Origin: Pseudomonadota bacterium
GTDB lineage: Bacteria; Pseudomonadota; Alphaproteobacteria; Ferrovibrionales; Ferrovibrionaceae
Length of the DNA: 23,855 nt
NCBI GenBank assembly: GCA_023433835.1
Contig: JAEYTW010000290.1
Coordinates: forward strand, 1-23,855
Direction of reading: 5' to 3'
Shown: positions 15,359 through 22,985 of the stretch, piece by piece
Numbering within the stretch: position 1 is the stretch's first letter
Layout of the letters: every line of letters begins with the position of its first letter
Translations under genes and position numbers: made by a program
The notes under the pieces: model-generated
Database searches by the model: none
What the model was told of the DNA's origin: nothing
The model's input: only the letters and a program-made list of their open reading frames with translations

Positions 15359-16048
15359 ATGAACGCCTCAGCGTCGAAATCCGGTGTGACGGCCCGGCCG
15401 CGGGCGCCGCGCGCCGACAGCGCCACCAAGCGCGCGCGGATCCTGGATTGCGCCGAGCGGCTTTTCGCCGAGCACGGCTATCACGGCACCTCGGTGCGCG
15501 ACATCGCGCAGGCGGCCGACGTCCAGTTCGCACTGGTGGGCTATCACTTCGGGTCGAAGCAGGACCTGCTCGACCGGGTGCTGGAACGGCGGTCGGCGGT
15601 GCTCAACGCCGATCGACGGGCCTTCCTGGCCCGCGCGCGCGAAGAATGCGGCGGGGCGCCGGTCCCGCTGATGACCCTGCTGGACGGCTTCGTCGGCAGC
15701 GTCATCCGGCGGGCAGCGGACGCCGATGCGGGCTGGCGCCATTACACCCAGCTGATCGCGGCCATCGCCAGCGCCGAGGAATGGAGCGACCTGACCCACC
15801 GCCATTTCAACGAGGTCGCCCGGGAATATCTGGCGGAAATCCGGCGGCTTTACCCGGCTGCGCCGGAGGAGGCGCTGATCCAGGCCTTCTTCTTCTCGAC
15901 CGGCGCGATGCTGGCCGTCTGTGCCCGGCCGGGCAGGATCGAGACGTTGTCGGCGGGCCGGTTCAGGTCGAACGACGTATCCCACCTCTACAAGCGGCTG
16001 TGCCTGTTCCTGGAGGGTGGCTTCGACAGGGTGCTGACGAAAGCCTGA
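15359..16048 (+). CDS. TetR/AcrR family transcriptional regulator
   Basis: 229 residues. The N-terminal helix-turn-helix domain is clear: RARILDCAERLFAEHGYHGT (about residues 26-45), then VRDIAQAADVQFALVGYHFGSKQDLL. The C-terminal ligand-binding domain contains WRHYTQLIAAIAS and the LIQAFFFSTGAMLAVC helix. I chose the ATG at 15359; in-frame TTG (15323) and GTG (15350) starts exist upstream and the ribosome binding site is not decisive. It is divergent from the binding-protein/SMP-30/acetoacetate ligase run and probably represses it and itself. The inducer is unknown. Confidence 0.92.
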   Translation: MNASASKSGVTARPRAPRADSATKRARILDCAERLFAEHGYHGTSVRDIAQAADVQFALVGYHFGSKQDLLDRVLERRSAVLNADRRAFLARAREECGGAPVPLMTLLDGFVGSVIRRAADADAGWRHYTQLIAAIASAEEWSDLTHRHFNEVAREYLAEIRRLYPAAPEEALIQAFFFSTGAMLAVCARPGRIETLSAGRFRSNDVSHLYKRLCLFLEGGFDRVLTKA

Positions 16049-16095
16049 TCCGTGATAGGGTCGGCCCACCGACAACCATAAGAATAGGGCCGTCC

Positions 16096-16542
16096 ATGCG
16101 TCTTTCCGGTTTCATCGCCTCAGCCTTGACCGTCGCCTTCCTCAGCCTTCCCGCCCTGGTCCAGGCCCAGGATACCCCGGCCGGCCGCTGGTACACCGAG
16201 GGACGCAAGAGCCAGGTGGAAGTCTCGCCCTGCGACGGCTCGAAGCTTTGCGGCAAGATCATCTGGCTGAACGAACCCAACGACGACAGCGGCAAGCCCA
16301 AGACCGACGTCAAGAACCCGCTGCCGCCCAACCGCGACAAGCCGATCGTCGGGCTGGCGCTCTTGTCGGGTTTCGTCAAGCAGCCGGACGGCACCTGGGC
16401 CGAGGGCACGATCTACAACCCGGAGGACGGCGAGACCTACAAGTGCATCATGACCATGGAAGGTCCGGATACGCTGAAGGTCCGCGGCTATGTCGGCATG
16501 CCGATGCTGGGCAAGACCCAGGTCTGGACCCGGGTCAAATAA
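16096..16542 (+). CDS. DUF2147 domain exported protein
   Basis: 148 residues with a signal peptide ending near VQA-Q (24/25). The mature protein starts with PAGRWYTEGRKSQVEVSPC and continues with LCGKIIWL, the DUF2147 signature; two Cys about eight residues apart could form a disulfide. The C-terminus LKVRGYVGMPMLGKTQVWTRV matches the family end. It is a small periplasmic beta-rich protein of unknown function. AGGG lies 7 bp before the ATG. It starts 47 bp after the TetR gene on the same strand, so read-through is possible, and it ends 4 bp from the convergent sixA stop. Confidence 0.92.
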   Translation: MRLSGFIASALTVAFLSLPALVQAQDTPAGRWYTEGRKSQVEVSPCDGSKLCGKIIWLNEPNDDSGKPKTDVKNPLPPNRDKPIVGLALLSGFVKQPDGTWAEGTIYNPEDGETYKCIMTMEGPDTLKVRGYVGMPMLGKTQVWTRVK

Positions 16543-16546
16543 CCCT

Positions 16547-17074
16547 TCAATCCTCCAGTTCCGCGGGGATCGCGTAGGCGGCGAGGCGGGCGGAGCGCGG
16601 CTTCAGGTCGCGCCAGCCGCGCGCCTCGCCGAATTCGAGGGTGGCCAGGGCCCCGGTCGGGAATTTGTCGACCAGCCGGCCGACCAGGGCCGGATCGCCG
16701 TCGCCGATGACGAGCTGGGCCAGTTCCTCCAGCCCGGGGTTGTGGCCGACCACCATCAGCCGTTTCAGCTTGGCCGGCTGCTGGGCGACCACGGCCAGGA
16801 TGGCTTCGGGCTCGGCCAGGTAGAGCGCCGCGTCGTAGATCACCGGCGGCGGCTCGGCCTTCAGCCGCTTGGCGATGCGCTCGAAGGTTTCGCGGGTGCG
16901 GACGGCATCCGAGCAGAGCACCAGGTCGGGCTCGATCCCGCTGTCCCGCCAAAGCTTTGCCAGGCTCTTGCAGGCATTGCGCCCGCGGCCGTTCAGCGGC
17001 CGCTCGTGATCGGCCAGGCCGCCGTCGGCCCAGCTCGATTTGGCGTGGCGCTGCAGGTAGAGGATTCTCGACAC
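16547..17074 (-). CDS. SixA-like histidine phosphatase
   Basis: 175 residues of the histidine phosphatase superfamily, with the phosphoryl-accepting motif LQRHAKS (catalytic His10), a second basic cluster CSDAVRTRETF (54-64) and the second catalytic His111 in VVGHNPG. The short length and the RHAKS form are as in SixA-type phosphohistidine phosphatases, which act on phosphotransfer proteins. Start GTG at 17074 with AAGGA 8 bp upstream. It is divergent from ppk and shares the upstream region that holds a Pho-box-like repeat. Confidence 0.88.
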   Translation of the reverse strand: MSRILYLQRHAKSSWADGGLADHERPLNGRGRNACKSLAKLWRDSGIEPDLVLCSDAVRTRETFERIAKRLKAEPPPVIYDAALYLAEPEAILAVVAQQPAKLKRLMVVGHNPGLEELAQLVIGDGDPALVGRLVDKFPTGALATLEFGEARGWRDLKPRSARLAAYAIPAELED

Positions 17075-17086
17075 GTCCGGTTTCCT

Positions 17087-17119
17087 TTGTCACGCTATCG
17101 TCACGATCAAATGTCTAAG
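17087..17119 (+). promoter_or_regulatory. Pho-box-like direct repeat and -10 candidate upstream of ppk
   Basis: TTGTCACGCTA (17087-17097) is followed in register by TCGTCACGATC (17098-17108): two 11-bp units sharing the GTCACG core, as in PhoB sites (consensus CTGTCAT repeated every 11 bp). TCTAAG at 17114-17119 could be the -10, about 6 bp after the second unit, near the normal place for a PhoB-activated promoter. The same site lies 13 bp upstream of the sixA start. Confidence 0.5.
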
Positions 17120-17164
17120 GTCCCAAGATTACACGCGTAGCATCCGGTTGAGAGGGAGATCTCC

Positions 17165-19474
17165 GTGACCACGAAGTCGAGGGCGAAGGCCGAAGCGAAG
17201 ACCCCGGCCGTCGAGCCGAAGTCGATCGACGCAGGTTCGGCGATCGAGACGACGATCTCGCCGGCAGGCGCCCCCAGCCCCTCGATGCTGCTGCCCGAAC
17301 CGGTCACCCAGATGGCCGCGGCCCCCGAACCGGAAGCCGGCCATGCCGCGATCGGCATGGAAGACCGCCATCGGTTTATCAACCGTGAGTTGTCGTGGAT
17401 CGCCTTCAACCAGCGCGTCATGGAAGAGGCGCTGAACCCGCATCACCCATTGCTTGAGCGCGTGCGGTTCCTGTCGATTTCGGCCGGCAATCTCGACGAA
17501 TTCTTCATGGTGCGTGTCGCCGGCCTCTGGGGCCAGGTCCGCGCTGGCATCGACGCGATTTCCGACGACGGCCTGACCCCGGCCCAGCAGCTGGCCTCGA
17601 TCAACGAGGCGGCGGCCCATCTGATGGCCGAGCAGCAGAAATGCTGGATCCGGCTGATCGGCGAATTGCGCGCCGCCGGGATCGGCGTGCTGGAGCCCGA
17701 ACAGCTGACCGCCGCCGAGCTTAGCTGGCTCGACGATCACTTCCAGTCGCAGATCTTTCCCGTCCTCACCCCGCTCGCGATTGATCCCGCGCATCCCTTT
17801 CCGTTCCTGCCAAATCTCGGCTTCGGCATGGTCGCCACCATGCGGCGGGCCCGCGATGGCCGCAATCTCAACGCCCTGATCCTGCTGCCCGGCCGTATCG
17901 ACCGCTTCATCCGCCTGCCGGGCAAGGAAATCCGCTTCCTCAGCCTGGAAAACCTGGTCGGCCTGCATCTCGGCCGGCTGTTCCCGGGCTATGAGGTCGT
18001 CGGCAAGGGCCTGTTCCGCATCACCCGCGATTCGGACATCGAAATCGAGGAAGAGGCCGAGGATCTGGTGCGCTTGTTCGAGACGGCGCTGAAGCGCCGG
18101 CGCCGCGGCACCGTCATCCGCCTGAAGATCGACGCGGCGATGCCCGACGGGCTCAAGCGCTTCGTCATCGACGAACTCGAGGTCAGCCAGAACGCGGTCA
18201 CCGTGGTCGACGGCCTGCTGGGCCTGGCCGACATCAAGCAGCTGATCGTCGACGACCGCCCCGACCTGAAGTTCGCGCCCTACCAGCAGCGCTTTCCCGA
18301 ACGCATCCGCGACTTCGGCGGCGACTGTTTTGCCGCGATCCGGCAGAAGGACATCGTCGTCCATCACCCCTATGAAAGCTTCGACGTGGTGGTGCAGTTC
18401 GTGCGCCAGGCCGCGGCCGATCCGAACGTGGTGGCGATCAAGCAGACCCTCTATCGCACCTCCGACGACAGCCCGATCGTCAAGGCGCTGATCGAGGCGG
18501 CCGAGGCCGGCAAGTCGGTCACCGCGCTGGTCGAACTCAAGGCCCGCTTCGACGAGGCCGCCAACATCAAATGGGCGCGCGATCTGGAGCGGGCCGGCGT
18601 GCAGGTGGTGTTCGGCTTCATCGAGCTGAAGACGCATGCCAAGATCTCGCTGGTCGTGCGCCGCGAATCCGGGTCGCTGCGCACCTACGTGCATTTCGGC
18701 ACCGGCAACTATCACCCGATCACCGCGCGCATCTATACCGACCTGTCCTACTTCACCGCCGATCCCGATCTCGGCCATGACGCGACGCGGCTGTTCAACT
18801 TCCTGACCGGCTATGCCGCGCCCGACGATCTGCGCCGGATCAAGATCTCGCCGTTCCAGCTGCGCCCCCGCCTGCTCGAACTGATCGACGAGGAAATCGC
18901 GCATGCGCGCGCCGGGCGCCCCGCGGCGATCTGGGCCAAGATGAATTCGCTGGTCGATCCCTCGGCGATCGATGCCCTCTATCGTGCCTCCCAGGCGGGG
19001 GTGCAGATCGACCTGGTGGTGCGCGGCATCTGCTGCCTGCGGCCGGGCGTACCGGGGCTGTCGGACAATATCCGCGTCAAGTCGATCGTCGGCCGCTTCC
19101 TCGAGCATTCGCGCATCGTCTGCTTCGGCGCCGGCCACGGCCTGCCGTCGCCCGAGGCACGGGTCTACCTGTCCTCGGCCGACTGGATGCCGCGCAATTT
19201 CGATCGCCGGGTCGAGACCCTGGTGCCGCTGACCAACCCGACCGTGCACGAACAGGTACTGGACCAGATCATGGTTGCCAACCTGAAGGACACGGCGCAG
19301 AGCTGGCTCCTGGGCGCGGACGGTACCTTCCGCCGCCTGCCCGAGGGCGACGATGCCTTCAGCGCGCATGAGTACTTCATGACCAACCCGTCGCTGTCGG
19401 GCCGCGGCAAGGCGATCAAGGGCCAGGGCAAGAACGTGCCGCGCCTCAGCTTGGCCAAGTCGAAGAAGGCCTGA
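17165..19474 (+). CDS. ppk: Polyphosphate kinase 1
   Basis: 769 residues. It reversibly polymerises the gamma phosphate of ATP into polyphosphate. The family N-terminus FINRELSWIAFNQRV begins at residue 71, so there is an Ala/Pro-rich extension of about 55-60 residues with no visible motif. The catalytic histidine is His491 in LKTHAKI, the second conserved His is His648 in LEHSRI, and the surrounding VELKARFDEAANIKWA, FGTGNYHPITA and YLSSADWMPRNFDRR blocks are intact. Start GTG 17165 has GGGAG 7 bp upstream. The promoter region carries a Pho-box-like repeat, and ppx follows after a terminator-like hairpin. Confidence 0.97.
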   Translation: MTTKSRAKAEAKTPAVEPKSIDAGSAIETTISPAGAPSPSMLLPEPVTQMAAAPEPEAGHAAIGMEDRHRFINRELSWIAFNQRVMEEALNPHHPLLERVRFLSISAGNLDEFFMVRVAGLWGQVRAGIDAISDDGLTPAQQLASINEAAAHLMAEQQKCWIRLIGELRAAGIGVLEPEQLTAAELSWLDDHFQSQIFPVLTPLAIDPAHPFPFLPNLGFGMVATMRRARDGRNLNALILLPGRIDRFIRLPGKEIRFLSLENLVGLHLGRLFPGYEVVGKGLFRITRDSDIEIEEEAEDLVRLFETALKRRRRGTVIRLKIDAAMPDGLKRFVIDELEVSQNAVTVVDGLLGLADIKQLIVDDRPDLKFAPYQQRFPERIRDFGGDCFAAIRQKDIVVHHPYESFDVVVQFVRQAAADPNVVAIKQTLYRTSDDSPIVKALIEAAEAGKSVTALVELKARFDEAANIKWARDLERAGVQVVFGFIELKTHAKISLVVRRESGSLRTYVHFGTGNYHPITARIYTDLSYFTADPDLGHDATRLFNFLTGYAAPDDLRRIKISPFQLRPRLLELIDEEIAHARAGRPAAIWAKMNSLVDPSAIDALYRASQAGVQIDLVVRGICCLRPGVPGLSDNIRVKSIVGRFLEHSRIVCFGAGHGLPSPEARVYLSSADWMPRNFDRRVETLVPLTNPTVHEQVLDQIMVANLKDTAQSWLLGADGTFRRLPEGDDAFSAHEYFMTNPSLSGRGKAIKGQGKNVPRLSLAKSKKA

Positions 19475-19491
19475 AATCCGACGATCCCGCC

Positions 19492-19527
19492 GGGCAGGAC
19501 GGCCCCCGTCCTGACCCGTTTCTTTTG
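19492..19527 (+). terminator. Terminator-like hairpin after ppk
   Basis: CAGGACGG (19495-19502) pairs with CCGTCCTG (19506-19513) around a CCC loop; a GGG/CCC pair extends it past one bulged base. The T-rich GTTTCTTTTG follows (19518-19527). A second hairpin, TAGACGG (19541-19547) with CCGTCTA (19552-19558), lies before ppx and is also followed by a T-rich stretch. Together they suggest at least partial termination between ppk and ppx. Confidence 0.65.
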
Positions 19528-19577
19528 TTGATCCTGGCGGTAGACGGCGGCCCGTCTAGTGTTTTAGAACGCGGGCC

Positions 19578-21071
19578 ATGGGCAGTTCCAGCCGTGGCAC
19601 CGGCGCCGGTCGCGAAACGCGTTCGGCCGTCATCGATATCGGGTCCAATTCGGTCCGTCTGGTGGTTTACGCCGGCACCGGGCGGGCGCCGACCCCGCTG
19701 TTCAACGAAAAATCGATGTGCGGCCTGGGCCGCGGCCTGTCCGATACCGGGCGGCTGAACGAGGATGGCATCCGCGCCGCGCGCGATGCGCTGCGCCGCT
19801 TTGCCGCCGTGGTCGGGATGATGGGCGTGCGCGACCTGCAGGTGGTGGCGACCGCCGCCTGCCGCGATGCCGAGAACGGGCCGGAATTCGTCGCCTCGAT
19901 CGAGGGCGAGACCGGCTTCCGGATCCGCATCCTCAACGGTGAGGAAGAGGCCCACTACTCGTCGTTGGGCGTGCTGGCCGGCCAGCCGGACGCGGACGGT
20001 ATCGTCGGCGACATCGGCGGTGGCAGTCTCGAGCTGATCGACCTGAGCCCGTCGGGGCCGGGCACCAAGATCTCGCTGCCGCTGGGACCGTTCCGCCTGC
20101 CGACCGCGAGCTACGCCGCCACCAAGGCCCATATCGACGAGGCGCTGCGGGCGGTGCCGTGGATCGACCGGGCGCGCGGGCGCAGCCTGATCGCCGTCGG
20201 CGGCGCGTGGCGTGCCATCGCCAAGCTGCACATGGCGCAGGCCGGTTATCCGCTGCGCATCATCCATCATTACCGCCTGGCCGCCGAGGAAGCGTCGGAA
20301 TTCACCCGGCTTCTGGGCAAGCAGAGCCGGGAATCGCTGCAGCGCCTGGGCGAGTTGCCGCGCCGCCGCCTCGACGTGCTGGGCCCGACGGCCCTGGTGC
20401 TGCGCCGGCTGATCAAGATCGCCCAGCCGCATGAACTGGTCTTCTCGGCCTACGGCCTGCGCGAGGGCCTCGAATATGCGCGGTTGCCGGCGAAGGCGCA
20501 GGCATCCGATCCGCTGGTCGCCTTCTGCCGCGAGGCCGCGCAGCGCGAGGGGCGCTTCAAGGAACACGGGCGCGAGCTCGAGGATTTCACCGCACCGCTG
20601 TTTGCCGGCGAGGACGAAGCCCAGCATCGCCTGCGGATCGCCGCGGCGCTGTTGTCCGACGTCGCCTGGCGCACCCATCCCGACCATCGCGGCGAGCAGG
20701 CGTTCAACCGCATCCTGCACGCGCCGTTCGGCGGCATCGACCATGCCGGCCGCATCTTCATCGCTCTCGCCGTGTTCGCGCGCTATGCCGGCACGATCGA
20801 GGATCCGGTGACCCAGCCGCTGCTGGCGCTGCTGCCGCCCGAGGTGGCGCAGCGGGCGCTGCATGTCGGCCTGGCGCTGCGCCTCGCCCATACCATCAGC
20901 GCCGCGACGCCGGGCATCCTGCCGCGGCTGCATCTGGTGACCGACGGCCCGTCCCTGACCCTCGACATCCCCCAGGCCCAGGCCGGGCTGGTCGGCGAGA
21001 CGGTGGTGCGGCGGCACGATGCGCTGGCCCGCGCGTTGGGGCGCGTGCCGATCATCCGGCATCCCGGCTGA
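19578..21071 (+). CDS. ppx: Exopolyphosphatase / guanosine pentaphosphate phosphohydrolase family (Ppx/GppA)
   Basis: 497 residues. It releases phosphate from polyphosphate ends (or from pppGpp); sequence alone does not decide between them, but the place after ppk favours exopolyphosphatase. The ASKHA fold motifs are visible: AVIDIGSNSVRLVVY (17-31), VVATAACRDAENG (89-101), the catalytic-region Glu cluster NGEEEAHYSSLGV (120-132) and GDIGGGSLELIDL (144-156). The C-terminal half is the HD-like helical domain (SDVAWRTHPDHRGEQAF). The ATG at 19578 has only a weak GCGGG upstream. It ends one base before the convergent EAL gene. Confidence 0.94.
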   Translation: MGSSSRGTGAGRETRSAVIDIGSNSVRLVVYAGTGRAPTPLFNEKSMCGLGRGLSDTGRLNEDGIRAARDALRRFAAVVGMMGVRDLQVVATAACRDAENGPEFVASIEGETGFRIRILNGEEEAHYSSLGVLAGQPDADGIVGDIGGGSLELIDLSPSGPGTKISLPLGPFRLPTASYAATKAHIDEALRAVPWIDRARGRSLIAVGGAWRAIAKLHMAQAGYPLRIIHHYRLAAEEASEFTRLLGKQSRESLQRLGELPRRRLDVLGPTALVLRRLIKIAQPHELVFSAYGLREGLEYARLPAKAQASDPLVAFCREAAQREGRFKEHGRELEDFTAPLFAGEDEAQHRLRIAAALLSDVAWRTHPDHRGEQAFNRILHAPFGGIDHAGRIFIALAVFARYAGTIEDPVTQPLLALLPPEVAQRALHVGLALRLAHTISAATPGILPRLHLVTDGPSLTLDIPQAQAGLVGETVVRRHDALARALGRVPIIRHPG

Positions 21072-21072
21072 T

Positions 21073-22854
21073 TCAGCCTGCCTGGCGCAGGTCTTCCGGC
21101 CGCTTGCCCAGCCAGGCGACCAGGTCGTCGGGCGGGATGGGGCGCGAGAACCAGTAGCCCTGCGCCTCGTCGGCGCCGAGCTCGGTGATCAGCTCGAACA
21201 CTTCGCGGCGCTCGACCCCTTCGGCCACCACGCGATAGCCGAGGTCATGGGCCATCGAGATCATCGCGCGCACGATGATCTGGTCGGCGGCCGAGGCCGG
21301 CAGCGTGCGGATGAACGACTGGTCCAGCTTGACCACGCTGGCCGGCAATTGTCGCAGATAGGAAAAATTGCAGTAGCCGGTGCCGAAATCGTCGACCGCG
21401 ATGCGCAGGCCGAGCGCGCGCAGGTCGCGCAGCTGCTGCATCGACCGGCCGGAATTATGCAACAGCGCGCCTTCGGTGAATTCGAACTCGACGCGGTCCG
21501 GCAGGAGGTCGTGATGGCGCAGGGCGCGCTCGACCCGTTCGGTCAGGTCGGGCTCCTCGAGGTTGCGGGCGGTGATGTTGATCGAGACGGCGAGGTCGAG
21601 GCCCCGCATGTCCCACTCGGCAGATTGCGACAGCGCGTCGCGCATCACCCGTTCGGTGATGCCGCGGGTCAGCGCGGTGCGCTCGACCAGCGGAATGAAC
21701 TCGCCCGGCGAGATCGCGCCGAGGGAGGGGTGGCGCCAGCGCAGCAAGGCCTCGGCCCCGACGCAGCGTCCCGATCGGACGTCGACGCGCGGCTGGTAGA
21801 CCAGATGCAGCTGATCGGGCGACGCCACCGCCGCCGGCAGGTATGACAGCAGGCGATAGCGCCGCTGATGGGCTCGGTCGGTCTCGGCATTGTAGACCGC
21901 CCAGTCCTCCTCGGCGGCGCGCGCGTCATGCACCGCGGCCAGCGCCATGCGCGCGATGTCGTGGGCGCCGAGGTCGCCCATGCGGAACGGCACGACCCCG
22001 GCGCAGGCCGGGAAGTTCACCGGAAAATCGTTGAACAGCACCGGCTGGTGCAGCCGGTCGGTCAGGTGGGTGATGACGGTCTGCCAATCCCGCCCGTCCG
22101 TTGCCGGCATGACGAAGGCGAAGCGGGTGAAGCGGACATGATAGACCTGGATGTCGCGGCCGAGCTGTTCGGCGATGACATTGCCCGCCAGCCGCACCAG
22201 GTTGTCGGCCTGGACCGCGCCCACCGCGCGCAGCACGTCGTTGATCTCCTCGGGCGGGGCCAGGTCGATCGTGACGCCGACCCAATCCTCGCCGGCGTGG
22301 CGCTTCGTCAGGACTTTGAGGTCGTCCTGGTAGCGATACTGGTTGGGCAGGCCGGTGATCTGATCGGCGCGGCCGGCCGCCTGCTGCAACTCGATCTGGG
22401 CCATCACGAGCGAGGCCAGCTCGGCCAGCGTGCGGCGGTCATCCTCGCTCAGCTCGCGCGGCCGGTCGTCGATGACGCAGAGCGAGCCTACGGCATAGCC
22501 GTCATGGGTCACCAGCGGGGCGCCGGCGTAGAAGCGGATCCCCGGCTGGCCCCGCACCAGCGGGTTGTCGTCGAAGCGCGGATCGCGGGTGGCGTCGGGC
22601 ACCACCAGCACATCGTGGGTTCGGATCGTATGCTGGCAGAATGCGTGTTCGCGGGCGGTTTCGGCGACATCGAGGCCGACCCGGGATTTGAACCACTGCC
22701 GCTGCTCGTCGACCAGCGACACCGCGGCCATCGGCGTTCCGAACAGCCGCGCCGCCAGACGGGTGATCTGGTCGAACGCTTCACTGGCGGGGGTATCAAG
22801 CAGGTTGAGCCCACGCAGCGCCTCCAGCCTGCCGGCCTCGTCCTTCGCTTTCAT
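21073..22854 (-). CDS. GAF - degenerate GGDEF - EAL protein, probable c-di-GMP phosphodiesterase
   Basis: 593 residues. Residues 15-155 form a GAF sensor domain (AAVSLVDEQRQWFKS, then FYAGAPL and GSLCVIDD). Residues 165-320 have GGDEF-domain spacing (ITGLPNQYRYQDDL) but the active motif is replaced by FTRF at 242-245, so cyclase activity is unlikely. Residues 335-575 are an intact EAL domain: Glu368-Ala-Leu, Asn426, EFTE (458-461), DDFGTGY (488-494), Lys509, EGVE (545-548) and Gln565. This supports c-di-GMP hydrolysis. No membrane segment is seen, so the GAF domain probably senses a cytoplasmic ligand. Start 22854 has GAGAAGG 7 bp upstream. It is convergent with ppx (1-bp gap). Confidence 0.93.
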   Translation of the reverse strand: MKAKDEAGRLEALRGLNLLDTPASEAFDQITRLAARLFGTPMAAVSLVDEQRQWFKSRVGLDVAETAREHAFCQHTIRTHDVLVVPDATRDPRFDDNPLVRGQPGIRFYAGAPLVTHDGYAVGSLCVIDDRPRELSEDDRRTLAELASLVMAQIELQQAAGRADQITGLPNQYRYQDDLKVLTKRHAGEDWVGVTIDLAPPEEINDVLRAVGAVQADNLVRLAGNVIAEQLGRDIQVYHVRFTRFAFVMPATDGRDWQTVITHLTDRLHQPVLFNDFPVNFPACAGVVPFRMGDLGAHDIARMALAAVHDARAAEEDWAVYNAETDRAHQRRYRLLSYLPAAVASPDQLHLVYQPRVDVRSGRCVGAEALLRWRHPSLGAISPGEFIPLVERTALTRGITERVMRDALSQSAEWDMRGLDLAVSINITARNLEEPDLTERVERALRHHDLLPDRVEFEFTEGALLHNSGRSMQQLRDLRALGLRIAVDDFGTGYCNFSYLRQLPASVVKLDQSFIRTLPASAADQIIVRAMISMAHDLGYRVVAEGVERREVFELITELGADEAQGYWFSRPIPPDDLVAWLGKRPEDLRQAG

Positions 22855-22985
22855 GGCGCCGCCTTCTCGCCGTGTTCGCCTTAGACCTTAACTTCGAACG
22901 GTAACGGTAGATCCATGAGCTTGAAATATATACGGTGGTATAGTATTACCTTTCAGCTTTCATTATTTGCGATTGCGAGGCGGTC
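22855..22985. other. AT-rich intergenic stretch
   Basis: 131 bp between two minus-strand genes. The part 22911-22975 is much more AT-rich than the rest of the window (runs such as AATATATAC and ATAGTATTACC), as expected for the promoter region of the EAL gene. I could not place a convincing -35/-10 pair, nor a terminator for the carboxylase gene. Confidence 0.4.

Noticed and set aside
17129..19369. Minus-strand frame of 746 codons opposite ppk
   Set aside because: Ppk1 motifs are intact on the plus strand; the antisense frame has no recognisable domain and no ribosome binding site.
19446..21062. Minus-strand frame of 538 codons opposite ppx
   Set aside because: Shadow of a clear Ppx/GppA gene.
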